A stretch of DNA of 64,000 bases, taken from contig NC_058523.1 in assembly GCF_904849725.1 (NCBI RefSeq), positions 110,548,189 through 110,612,188 on the forward strand, read 5' to 3'. Shown piece after piece: positions 51,944-63,203 of the stretch. The first letter of the stretch is position 1. Each line of letters opens with the position of its first letter. A program made the translations under genes and the position numbers. The notes under the pieces were generated by a model. The model saw only the letters and a program-made list of their open reading frames with translations. It searched no databases and had not been told where the DNA came from. The stretch comes from Hordeum vulgare subsp. vulgare (taxonomy: Eukaryota; Streptophyta; Magnoliopsida; Poales; Poaceae).

Positions 51944-53720
51944 TGTTGGGTTATGTAGCATAAATTCAAAAAATTTCCTACGCGTATTCAGATCTTCCTA
52001 TGGAGAGACTAGCAACGAGAGAGGGGTGAGTGCATCTTCATACCTTTGAAGATCGCTAAGAGGAAGCGTTGCTAGAACGCGGTTGATGGAGTCGTACTCG
52101 CGGCGATTCAGATCGCGGTGTGATTCCGATCTAGTGTCGAACCACGGCACCTCCGCGTTCAACACACGTGCAGCCCGGTGACGTCTCCCACATCTTGATC
52201 CAGCAAGGAGGAGGGAGAGGTTGGGGAAGATATCCGGCAGCACGACGGCATGGTGTCAATGGAGAGACGAGGCCTCCCGGCAGGGCTTCGCCAAGCACCG
52301 ACAGAGAGGAGGAGAAAGAAGAGCAGGGCTGCGCCGAGGGAGAGGGAAATCTGTGTCTCCAAAAGCCCAAAAATGCCCACTATATATAGGAGGAGGGGAG
52401 GGGGGTGCCACCCCTAGGGTTCCCACCCTAGGTGGTGCGGCAGCCCCCCCAGATGGGAGGTGCGGCGGCCAGGGCAAGGGGCAGGGGTGGCGCACCCCTA
52501 GGTGGGCCTTAGGCCCACCAGCGCCTAGGGTTTCCCCCCTCTCCACCTCCCGCGCCTTGGGCTGAGTGTGGGGGGCGCACCAGCCCACCTAGGGGCTGGT
52601 TCCCTCCCACACTTGTCCCATCTAGCCTCCCGGGGTCGTTGCCCCCTTCCGGTGGACCCCCGGGGCCACCTCCGGTGGTCCCGGTGGTCCCGGTACGTTA
52701 CCTGTGACGCCCGAAACACTTCCGGTGTCCGAAACCATCCGTCCTATATATCAATCTTTACCTCCAGACCATTCCGGAGCTCCTCGTGACATCCGGGATC
52801 TCATACGGGACTCCGAACAACTTTCGATAACCTCGTATAACAATTCCCTATAACCCTGGCGTCATCGAACCTTAAGTTTGTAGACCCTACGGGTTCGGGA
52901 GACAGGTAGACATGACCGAGACACCTCTCTCGCCAATAACCATCAGCGAGGTCTGGATACCCATGGTGGATCCCACTTGCTCCACGATGATCTCATCGGA
53001 TGAACCACGATGTCAAGGATTCAATCAATCCCGTATACAATTCCCTTTGTGTGTCGGTATAGAACATGCCCGAGATTCGATCATCGGTATACCTATACCT
53101 TGTTCAATCTCGTTACCGGTAAGTCTCTTTACTCGTTCCGTAGCACGTCATCGTGTGACTAACTCCTTAGTCACATTGAGCTCATGATGATGTTCTACCG
53201 AGTGGGCCCAGAGATACCTCTCCGTCACACGGAGTGACAAATCCCGATCTCGATTCGTACTAACCCAACAGACACTTTCAGAGGTACCCGTAGTGCACCT
53301 TTATAGTGACCCAGTTACGTTGTGACGTTTGATACACCCAAAGCACTCCTATGGTATCGAGGAGTTGCACAATCTCATGGTCGAAGGAAAAGATACTTGA
53401 CATTGGAAAAGCTTTAGCATACGAACAATATGATCTAGTGCTACGCTTAGGATTGTGTCTTGTCCATCACATCATTCTCCCAATGATGTGATCCCGTTAT
53501 CAATGACATCTAATGCCCATGACCAGGAAACCATGATCATCTATTGACTAACGAGCTAGCCAACTAGAGGCTTGCTAGGGACACATTGTGATCTATTTAT
53601 TCACACATGTATTACTGTTTCCTTTTAATACAATTATAACATGAACAATAGACGATTATCATGAACAAGGAAATCTGATAATAACCATTTTATTATTGCC
53701 TCTAGGGCATATTTTCAACA
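51944..53720 (-). repeat. 3' LTR of the reversed Angela-type element
   Basis: 1,777 bp, similar in plan to the BARE-type LTRs at 20240 and 22295 but clearly diverged in U3. TATATATAGG at 52380 (plus strand) is the likely promoter TATA in reverse. 52430-52640 is unusually C/G-rich. Confidence 0.87.
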
Positions 53721-55789
53721 GTCTCCCACTTGCACTAGAGTCAATAATCTAGTTACATTGTGATGTATCGAATACCCATAGCATTATGGTGTTGATCATG
53801 TTTTGCTCCTGGAAGAGGTTTAGTCAACGGGTCTGCAACATTCAGATCCGTGTGTACTTTACAAATCTCTATTACTCCACTCTGGACATGGTCTTGGATG
53901 GAGTTGTAGCGGCGTTTGATGTGCTTTGTCTTTCGGTGAAACCTGGGCTCCTTGGCTATGGCAATGACCCCAGTGTTATCACAGAAGAGTGTCATTGGAC
54001 CCGACGAGCTTGGAACCACTCCAAGGTCGGTGATGAGCTCCTTCATCCAAATTCCTTCATGAGCTGCTTCTGAAGCAGCTATGTACTCCGATTCACATGT
54101 AGATGCTGCCACGACTTCTTGCTTGCTGCTGCATCAGCTCACTGCCCCACCATTCAAAACATATACGTATCCGGTCTGTGACTTGGAGTCATCCGGATCT
54201 GTGTCGAAGCTAGCGTCGACGTAACCCTTTACGACGAGCTCTTCGTCACCTCCATAAACGAGAAACATTCCCTTAGTCTTTGTCAGGTACTTAAGGATAT
54301 TCTTGACCGCTGTCCAGTGTTCCATACGGGGATCACTTTGGTACCTCCCTACCAAACTTATGGCAAGGTTTATATTAGGTCTGGTACACATCATGGCATA
54401 CATAAGAGAGCCTACAGCTGAAGCGTAGGGGACATAACTCATCTTCTCTCTATCTGCTGCCGTGGTCGGCGACTGAGTCTTACTCAATCTCATACCTTGC
54501 AAAACTGGCAAGAACCCTTTCTTTGAGTTTTCCATATTGAACTTCTTCAATATCTTGTCAAGGTATGTACTTTGCGAAAGACCTATGAGGCGTCTCGATC
54601 TATCTCTATAGATCTTGATGCCTAACATGTATGCAGCTTCTCCAAGGTCCTTCATTGAAAAACTGTTGTTCAAATAGGCCTTTATGCTCTCCGACATCTC
54701 TATATTATTCCCCATCAATAATATGTCATCCACATACAGTATGAGGAAAGCTACAGAGCTCCCACTCACTTTCTTGTATAGACAGGCTTCTCCGTAAACC
54801 TGTATGAACCGAAACACTTTAATCACCTCATTAAAGCGAATGTTCCAACTCCGAGATGCTTGCACCAGCCCATAGATTGAGCGCTGGAGCTTGCACACTT
54901 TGTTAGCACCCTTAGGGTCGACAAAACCTTCTGGTTGCATCATATATAACTCTTCCTTAAGGTTCCCGCTAAGGAATGCTGTTTTGACGTCCGTTTGCCA
55001 AATTTCATAATCATAAAAGGTGGCAATTGCTAACATGATTCGGGCTGATTTCAGCTTCGCTACGGGAGAGAAAGTCTCTTCGTAGTCAATCCCTTGAATT
55101 TGTCGAAAACCCTTTGCGACAAGTCAAGCTTTATAAACGGTCACATTACCGTTTGCATCAATCTTCTTCTTGAAGATCCATTTATTTTCTATGGCTCGCC
55201 GGTCATCGGGCAAGTCCACCAAAGTTCATACTTTGTTCTCATACATGGATCCTATCTCGGATTTCATAGCTTCAAGCCATTTGTTGGAATCCGGGCCCGC
55301 CATCGCTTCTTCATAGTTCGAAGGTTCACAGTTGTCTAACAACATGATTTCCATTACAGGGTTGCCGTACCACTCTGGTGTGGAGCGTACCCTTGTGGAC
55401 CTTCGAGGTTCAGTAGTAACTTGAGCCGAAGCTTCATGATCATTATCGTTAACTTCCTCATCAGTTGGTGTAGGCACCACATGAACAACTTCCCGCGCTG
55501 CGCTACTATCCTGTTCGAGAGGGGGTGTAATTACCTCATCAAGTTCTACCTTCCTCCCGCTTACTTCTTTCAAGAGAAACTCTTTCTCTAGAAAGGATCC
55601 GTTCTTGGCAACAAAGGTTTTACCTTCGGATCTAAGATAGAAGGTATACCCAATAGTTTCCTTATGGTATCCTATGAATATGCATTTCTCCGCTTTGGGT
55701 TCGAGCTTTTCTGGTTGAAGTTTCTTCACATAAGCATCGCAGCCCCAAACTTTAAGAAACGACAACTTAGGTTTCTTGCCAAACCATAG
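53721..55789 (-). pseudogene. Angela-type reverse transcriptase and RNase H, broken
   Basis: The minus strand reads from 55765 SFLKVWGCDAYVKKLQPEKL (end of the integrase region), through the linker STRVRSTPEWYGNPVMEIML, to reverse transcriptase. That part is open 55036-54134 (WQTDVKTAFLSGNLKEELYM, LILYVDDILLMGNN, YASAVGSLMYAMMCTRPNIN, then RNase H start GYVDASFDTDPDDSKSQTGY). The RNase H end is at 54112-53753 (CESEYIAASEAAHEGIWMKE, LFCDNTGVIAIAKE). Stops or frameshifts lie at about 55226-55040 and 54134-54112. It has no product as it stands. Confidence 0.88.
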
Positions 55790-56439
55790 TGAAAAGGATC
55801 GAGATGGACCTAGAGGGGGGGGGTGAATAGGTACAGTTCCAAATTTTAATAACTACTAAGCAATTTTAGGCAAAAGTGCGGAATATGAGTGTAGGCCTAA
55901 TAATTGATATGACAAGGAGTAAGCTATTTAGAGTGAAGTAAGGCAAGCGGTAAACAATAATCAAATGCAAGTACGTAATAAGGATTAACACAAGTAGAGA
56001 GTTAGGGTTAGGAATAACCGAAGCTCCAAGAGAGACAAGTATGTATCCCGATGTTCACTTTCTTGGAGGGAAGCTACGTCACCGTTAGAGGGGCGGATGT
56101 TACCACGAAGGCACACCAAAGCCACGAAGGCTCACCCGATTATCCCTTTGAGGTAACTCCACGAAGGCGTTTCTCAACCACTAGTGGTAAGCCTTGAGGT
56201 GGCTTACAAACCTTCACAAACTTTCCGGGGGAAATCACAATGGTTTGATTCCTCTCCGAAGAATCCTACCGCCTAGGAGTCTCCAACCTCCAAGAGTAAC
56301 AAGATCACGGGGATTGCTCAAAACTTGCTGAAATCACAAATCACTTTGGTGGGAAGGAGGAGAAGGAGACGATCTATCTTTTGATTGGAACAACACTCAA
56401 AGGGACTCACAAATGCTCTTGGGATCTAAGATTTGGTGT

Positions 56440-56697
56440 ATAGGACAGCCTGCGAGTCCCGGGCTTTGGCATGGACCTCCGAACGGCGGGCTGGTCAGCA
56501 CGGTCCTCGGTGGCAAGCTCATCCTCGAAGTCAGAGCAATCACCATCAGACGACGAGGGGAGCTGTTGAGACGGAGGACGCCGGGAAATCCGTTTGAAGG
56601 GACGATGTTGCCCTTCCGAGTCCGACCCCGTGCCAGTAGGGGCACGAGCGGATGAGCCAGTAGCGTCCTTCCGGGCGGCGTGCTTCGTCCTGGGCAT
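56440..56697 (-). other. Short ORF in the LTR with histone-H3-tail-like start
   Basis: The minus-strand ATG at 56697 opens MPRTKHAARKDATGSSARAP, continuing Ser/Arg-rich with acidic SSSDGDCSDFEDELATED, until the common LTR sequence is reached at 56439. Upstream, a GTATCTTCTCC donor (about 56820) and a TGTGTAG acceptor (about 56712) suggest a leader intron. The first ten residues resemble the histone H3 tail (MARTK..ARK), but the rest does not. It may be a captured gene start or part of the element. No function can be stated. Confidence 0.4.
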
Positions 56698-57002
56698 GAT
56701 GCACACAAACCTACACAGATGGAAATCCAAAGGGGAACGGTCACGGACTAACCATATGAACGAACTCGCGAACTTGGGAGAAAGGAATCCAAACGCGAGG
56801 GGAACGGAGAAGATACCTGTAGATTGAGAGAGGAGAGCAAGAAGAGATGGATCCCGCGGAGGGGATCAGGCAGATCTCGGAGGTGGGGGCGCGGGCGGGC
56901 GCTCCTGGTGCTGGCGGCGGCGGCTGCTGGGGAGAAAGGAGGCGCGTGAGGGCTAGGGCAAGGCCCAGCCCCGCGCCCTTCTATTTATAGGCCCCGATGT
57001 GT

Positions 57003-57100
57003 CGGACGTCCGACAGGCGTCGGACGTCCGGAGAGAATTTTGCCGTCGGACGACCGATACTGGCCGGACGTCCGGAATGAGGGTAGCCGCCGGACGTCCG
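57003..57100. repeat. Cluster of CGGACGTCCG palindromes in LTR U3
   Basis: Perfect copies are at 57003-57012, 57021-57030, 57065-57074 and 57091-57100, with a variant CGGACGACCG at 57047-57056. Another copy ends the window in the right LTR (63990-63999). The spacing is irregular (18, 44 and 26 bases). Confidence 0.88.
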
Positions 57101-57422
57101 AGACACGTTGGACAACCGAGAGAGAGGAGGAGGCAAAGGCTGATTCTGGAATTCTTGATGATGAGATGATGATTTTTTTTCACGGTTTCTCACAAAGAAC
57201 ACGAACATAGTTGCCTACAAGAAGTACATATACTACTTGTGGACAGAAGTTGATTTATGCATACTTTGTAAGCTCAAAACACAGAATGATGACCCACTCC
57301 CCCTAAATGCATGCCCACATCAAGACACAAACATAATGTGAGTGTGTGTATGTGTGCGAGATTTCAAGTCATGTTATCAAGCTTCAAGATACCAAGTTCA
57401 TGCCTAAGTTGACAGAACCTAG

Positions 57423-60400
57423 CTACGCTAAGTGGCTTGGTGAAAATGTCAGCGAGCTGCATGTCGGTACCCACATGGGTAATATCAATGTCACCCTTTG
57501 CACATGGTCTCTCAAGAAATGATACCTAATATCAATATGTTTTGTGCGAGGGTGATCAATGGGGTTCTCGGAGATCTTTATGGCACTTTCATTATCACAG
57601 AGAAGAGGAACGTGTTGATACGTGATACCATAATCCTTTAGGGTTTGCCTCATCCATAGCAGTTGGGTTGCACAGCTTGCGGCTGCAATATATTCGGCCT
57701 CAGCATGGAGAGAGAAACACTGTTCTGCTTTTTCGAGGACCAACTTACCAAGGAGCAGTCAAGAAACTGACATGCACCGGAAGTGGATTTCCGTCCCACT
57801 TTGTCACCGACCCAATCCGCATCGGAGTACCCAATAAGATCGAACTTTGCATCCTTAGGGTACCATAAGCTTGAAATCTAGCACATATGCCTACACTTAA
57901 CATGATGTCCGGTCTAGATGCGCAAAGATAAAGTAGCGAACCAATCATGGAGCGGTAAGTAGATGGGTCAAAAGGAATACCGTTGGTGTCTTCATTTAGA
58001 ACTACATCTATGGCCATGGGTGTCTTCATTGGTTTAGCATTTGTCATATCAAATTTTTCAAGAATGTCCTTGAGGTACTTAGTTTGAGACAAGAAAATCC
58101 CTTCTTGAAATTGTTGTATTTGAAACCCAAGAAAGAACTTCAAGTCCGTGTTGAGTGACATCTCAAAGGTCTTGGTCATGGAGGCCGCAAACTTCTTGCA
58201 TAAATGGATGTTAGGAGAACCAAAAATGATGTCATCTACATAGATTTGGCATAAGATCAAGTCACCATTTTCCCTCTTAGTAAAAAGAGTGGGATCGATC
58301 ACCCCCACCACAAAGCCATCATCGAGTAGGAACTTCTTAAGATGATCGTACCAAGCACGGGGTGCTTGTTTGAGGCCATACAGAGCCTTGTGAAGTTTGT
58401 ATACATGGTCTTTATGGTGAGGGTCAACAAACCTAGGTGGTTGTGATGCATATACCTCTTCTTGTAGAGGACCGTTAAGAAAAGAACTTTTCACATCCAT
58501 TTGATGCAAAGTAAAACCATTGAAAGCAGCATAGGCCAATAAAATACGAATGGATTCAAGACGAGCAACAGGGGCGAAAGTCTCACCAAAGTCCAAACCT
58601 TCAACTTGGGAGTACCCCTGTGCTACTAACCTTGCCTTGTTGCGTAGGACAGTCCCATTCTCATCTTCCTTGTTCTTGAAAATCCATTTAGTTCCAATGA
58701 CATTATGCCAGTCATTGTCACACAATGCATCCTGAACCCTGTGTGGCACGGTACTAGAGACAAACGAAAAGTGAGCACAAAAGTTTGTTAATTGTTTACG
58801 AGTCACTCTACCTTCCGACACGCCCGTGAGGATTTGATCAATATCAACACGACCGGCCACACGTGGCATGATGGAGGTCAGGGTTTCATGAGGTTTGACT
58901 TCGTTTCCATCATCAACATCCTCAACATATGGATCATTTATGTGCGGTGGAAGATATTCCTCTTCGCGTTGCACCTGTTGAGGTTCATCATCAAGCATAT
59001 CCATACTTTGGTCTAGCTCTTGAAGATCAACTTGTTTTTGAGTGTGATCAGAGTGAGAGACATGTTCTCCCACTTGATCCTCAACAACTGGCATGATATG
59101 TGTGCTAGTATCTTGTGGAGGTACGGGCAGTGAGCTGTCTTGTGGATGAGAAATACTCTCATCATCTTCATCATCATCAACATGGGGTCTTTGTTCCATG
59201 GGAAGAAGTGCACCTACACCCATGTTCAAGATATCTTGTGAGGAGTCTTCTTCACCTGCATCACTTAGATCAACTTGCTCCCCATGGGAGCGGTTAAATT
59301 TATCAAACGTCACGTCACAGGTTTATATAACACATCCAGTGGATTTGTTGTAGACTCTCTAGGCGTGAGAGTTTGATCCATAGCCAACAAAAATCCCTTC
59401 AGTTGTTTTGGATTGAAATTTTCCTAACCGTTCCCGTTTGTTGAGGATGAAACACTAGCATCCAAACACATGAAAGTACTTAACATTGGGCTTGTTCCCA
59501 GTTAGGAGCTCATATGGAGTCTTCTCCAATATTGATCGAAGGAAGAGTCGGTTTGATGCATGACATGCTGTGTTGACGGCCTCAGCCCAAAAACTATGTG
59601 GTGACTTGTATTCGTCTAACATGGACCTTGCCATTTCCACAAGTTTCCGGTTCTTCCTCTCTGCCACACCATTTTGCTGAGGGGTGTAAGGTGCGGAGTA
59701 CTGATGTTCAATTCCCTCATCACTAAGAAATTCTTCTAGGGTGTAGTTCTTGAACTCAGAGCCATTATCACTTCTTATTGCCTTGATGTCCTTGTCAAAC
59801 TTCCGCCGGGCTTGTTTGGCAAAATCAATGAAGGTGATCTTCGTCTCGTCCTTGGACTTGAGAATGAACACCCATGTATATCTTGAGTAATCATCAACAA
59901 TGACTAGGCCGTACTTTTTCCCTCCAAGATTTGCCCATGAAGGAGGCCCAAACAGATCCACATGAAGGAGCTCTAACAGCCTCGAAGTGGATACAATGTT
60001 CTTGGGTGGATGTTTTGATTGATGTTGTTTCCCAGCTATGCATGCACTGCACACACGATCTTTCTTAAAAGATACATTTGTTAGTCCAAGGATGTGATTG
60101 CCGTTTAAGAGATTTTGAAGATTTCTCATGCCGACATGGGCGAGCCGGCGATGCCACAACCATCCCAAGTCGGCCTTGGCCATTAGACAAGTTGTATGGA
60201 AGGTGCTCTCTTTCGAGAAATCATTCGGGTAAAGGTTGCCATCCAACTCTCCAACAAAGGCCACTTCGAGAGTGTCTCTCTTAAAGACTTTCACATCCGT
60301 TAGTCCGAATAATGTGTCATAACCAACGGAAGCCAATTGGCGAATTGAAAGTAAATGATATTGAAGAGATTGGACAAGCATGACATTTGCAATAGACATC

Positions 60401-60552
60401 TCATTAGTGATTGCCACCTTGCCCAACCCAATTACCTGCCCTTTCGACCCTCCACCAAATACAATGCTCATGTATGGTCGAATGGCTTGCATGAAGTCAT
60501 AGAGCAAGTTACTATCTCTGGTCATATGATTGGTGCATCCACTGTCGATCAC
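57423..60552 (-). pseudogene. Maximus-like pol: protease, integrase, reverse transcriptase, RNase H
   Basis: The minus strand from 60552 has protease (MIDSGCTNHMTRDSNLLYDF), a GAG-pre-integrase region (WLWHRRLAHVGMRNLQNLLN with the HHCC knuckle, CSACIAGKQ), and the integrase core with D, D and E in LLHVDLFGP, RSDNGSEF and NGVAERKNR. Three in-frame stops follow at about 59455, 59360 and 59325. Reverse transcriptase (59313-57745) has [35 protein letters not shown] and [16 protein letters not shown] frameshift near 57800 separates RNase H (CFSLHAEAEYIAAASCATQL, LLCDNESAIKISENP). The domain order protease-integrase-RT-RNase H is that of Copia elements. Inactive. Confidence 0.9.
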
Positions 60553-60589
60553 CCATTTGGCTCCTCCGGAGAAAACAACCTGTAACGAA

Positions 60590-63149
60590 TTAAGACTTGG
60601 TCTGAGGTACCCATTTCGTCATGGGGCCTTTCACATTAGTTACAAGAGTCTTAGGGACCCAAATAGCATAAAATCGGAATGCATTACGGGGACCAACAAA
60701 TTTAGCATAAACCTCTCCTTCCTTTGATTTGCGAAGTACATAGGATGGAGGCATGAATTCAGTTGTCTTGTTGTGAGTAGGCGAACCCCTAGTGGACGAT
60801 CCACTCACAACCTTACCTTTCTCCTTGTGTCCCTCTCGTACAAATATTTCTTTAAGCGGAGTGGTACACTTGAGAGGAGATGCACTTTTCTTGGCGGTGC
60901 TTGGATTGAACCCAAGTCCTTCCTTGGCAAGGCCTCCACTGTGTTGACTTAAGATCTCATTGAGAGTCTTTTGTCCTTGTGCACATGTCATGAGACCTCT
61001 ATCTAGCTGTGCCTTTAGCAAACAGTTTTCCTCAAGGATAGATGTCAGTTCACTACTAGAGTTAGTAGTGCAGGTATCAACATTAATAATAGGTGAGGAG
61101 TAAGCTTTAGCTAGAGTGTCAAGATAAGTAACCTTGAGTTCCTCAAAGCTCTTTGTAAGAACAGTGAGTTTCTCTTCCTTGTCTTTGAGAGACAAGGATA
61201 GACGCTCACAGTCCTTAGAAAGGGAAGCATGAGAGTTCACTAGTCGGTTTTTATCATTTAGTAACTCTTTGCACACAGATTCAACCCTTTTCAAGGAGGC
61301 AAGATCATTAGCATGGTTATCAAGGTTTTCACCAACTTTTGAGCATAATGCATCATTTTGTGCTTCCTCATACATGACTTTCTGCTCAAGGATTTCATTT
61401 CTTTCCTTCTCCTTAGTGACGAGGGTTTCGACTTCCTTGATGGTATTGGTGTGCTTACTCAATATTTCCATAAGTATGCGAAACATAGTGAGCTTCTTTC
61501 CTTTAAGAGAGCACATAAATTTGTTTATTTTGGAAAACATGGGATGATCTAAGTCATTATCCTCATAGTGATCTTCCGCATCAAGATACTCATCAGGAGA
61601 GGTAGAAGCTAGACTGAAAGAGTTTAACCGTGGAGTTACCTTAACCTTATCATGGGAGCTTTGGTCTTCCTCATCTCCCATGGCAGTCTTTGCCATCAAA
61701 CACTTGTGGGCGTTGCCCTTGTAGTCTTTCATATAGTTGTAGTGAACAACATCACCACTTTTGTTGACTAGCCTCAAGGTGTTTTGTGTATCCTGAGCTA
61801 CTCCGGCAACCCCACCAACATCTTCTGGATCTGATTCTTCTTATGCAACCATTGCTCTTCCATCTGCTCTCTTGAGCTTGGAGTTCATAGGGTTTGGCAA
61901 CTTCTTCTTTACAAAGGTCTTCGGAAACCTTGGTTTATCTTCTCTCTTCTCATAAGGGCAGTCATTGGAGAAGTGGTTGGTTTCCTCAAAGTTATAGCAT
62001 TTCCTTACCTTCTTATTTGGGAATCTTCCCTTGAATTTTCCTGCACTGAACTTCTTTACAAAGAGAGCAATGTCCTCATAAGATGGGCTTTCATCAGAGT
62101 CAACATCATCACCATCTTCGCAGTCATCATCACCCTCTTCTTCTTCACTTTCTTCTTCATCACATTCATGCTTGGCTTTCAAAGCAAGATTGATCTTTGA
62201 TGTTGAAGTGCCATGCATGGCAAGGTGCTTTGTTGCATTTGCCTTTGACTCTTCAAATAATTGGAAAGTGGATATGATGTCATCTGGAGTCATTTCTTTG
62301 AACCCATGGTGCTGCCTCATGTCCCATACCATTCGATGGTGGTACGGAGCAAGAGCATGAAGTAACTTGTCCATGAGAAATCTCTTGGTCAGATTGAAAC
62401 CATCTTGCGTCTTGTCACAGTCACATGACTCAATGTCTGCGGCGAGAGTCATGAGCCGTTCTAGCAGTTGCTTGGGAGATTCACCCTTTTCCATACAGAA
62501 ATTCTATAATTGCCCCTTGGCAATTTCATAGTGAGCAAGCCGAAGAGTGGATGTACCGGTCTTGGTCCTTATAATGCTATCCCACATTTCCTTGGCACTT
62601 GTGATGTGAATGTAAGGTCTCCGTTGCTTGTCATTCATTCCTTTTCTTATGCACATGATCGCAGTGTCATTGAGATGCTTGTCATAAGTTTCTCTGGGAG
62701 TGAGGCACCTTGGATCTACAGGATTGTACCCATGCTCGAGGATGTCCAACATCTCATCATTGGCGTACCTAAGATGATCCTGCATACCAACTCTCCACAA
62801 AGCAAAATCGGAATTGTCATCAAGCAAGGGAGGTTTTCCTCCAGGATTGTACTTAGGTTTCTCAATTTGAGATCTAGCATAAAGCCATGGAACACTGGTT
62901 TGGTTCCTTTCCGGAGGTTGTTGGCCAAATGAAGAACCGTGCACATATGGCCCTGAGGCCCTCAGGGACGTGGCTATCCCCGTGGTTAATGATGCCAGTC
63001 TTATTTGGACCAAGGCCTCAAGAGAAGCATCATGCTCCTCTTTTTTGCTTGGCAAGGGCCCGTTCCAGGTCCTCAGAGGTGAAGGACTTTACTTCCGTGG
63101 AAGTCCCGTCCCTCTCCACTGGAGCTATAGTGGTGGGAATCCCGTCCAT
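60590..63149 (-). pseudogene. Maximus-like gag with UBN2 domain, zinc knuckle and coiled coil, broken
   Basis: The start is probably the ATG at 63149 (MDGIPTTIAPVERDGTST). A frameshift in an A-run near 63040 leads to the frame EEHDASLEALVQIRLASLTT. The UBN2-type capsid domain follows (FALWRVGMQDHLRYANDEML, AKEMWDSIIRTKTGTSTLRL), then an in-frame TAG at about 62504 and MEKGESPKQLLERLMTLAAD. The zinc knuckle reads CYNFEETNHFSNDC, so its second Cys is Phe. A TAA stands at about 61841. The C-terminal 395-codon frame (61777-60590) is a long coiled coil (KEKERNEILEQKVMYEEAQN, LSLSLKDKEEKLTVLTKSFE), typical of SIRE-type gag proteins. Confidence 0.87.
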
Positions 63150-63188
63150 CTCGCTCTAGGGCGGTTAAGCCACAAGAATAGAGCACGA

Positions 63189-63201
63189 GGCTCTGATACC
63201 A
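63189..63201 (-). promoter_or_regulatory. Primer-binding site of the Maximus-like element
   Basis: On the minus strand TGGTATCAGAGCC, complementary to the 3' end of initiator methionine tRNA, lies two bases downstream of the 5' LTR. The match is complete over 13 bases. Confidence 0.88.
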
Positions 63202-63203
63202 AT

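Larger units (their letters stand above)
51944..55789 (-). mobile_element. Reversed Angela-type Copia element, 3' half
   Basis: It cuts the extra ORF after AGATG (51939-51943). 51944-53720 is the 3' LTR in reverse (TGTTGGGTTATGTAGC to CATATTTTCAACA). The reversed polypurine tract GTCTCCCACTTGCAC and pol follow up to 55789, where another Copia is inserted after CATAG. The 5' LTR and gag are outside the window to the right. Confidence 0.88.
55790..57296 (-). repeat. 3' LTR (left) of the Maximus-like element, chimeric
   Basis: Starts TGAAAAGGATCGAGATGGAC, ends at GACCCA. The first 649 bases (to 56438) match the right LTR closely and with equal length. Beyond GGTGTA the two LTRs do not align by eye. 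The left copy then has a coding-like stretch (56697-56440), a leader, CTATTTATAG (56980-56989, TATA in reverse) and a cluster of CGGACGTCCG palindromes. Confidence 0.78.

Noticed and set aside
51944..51963. End of the extra ORF (LGYVA, TAA) as its natural C-terminus
   Set aside because: These bases belong to the inserted Copia LTR, so the true C-terminus is missing.
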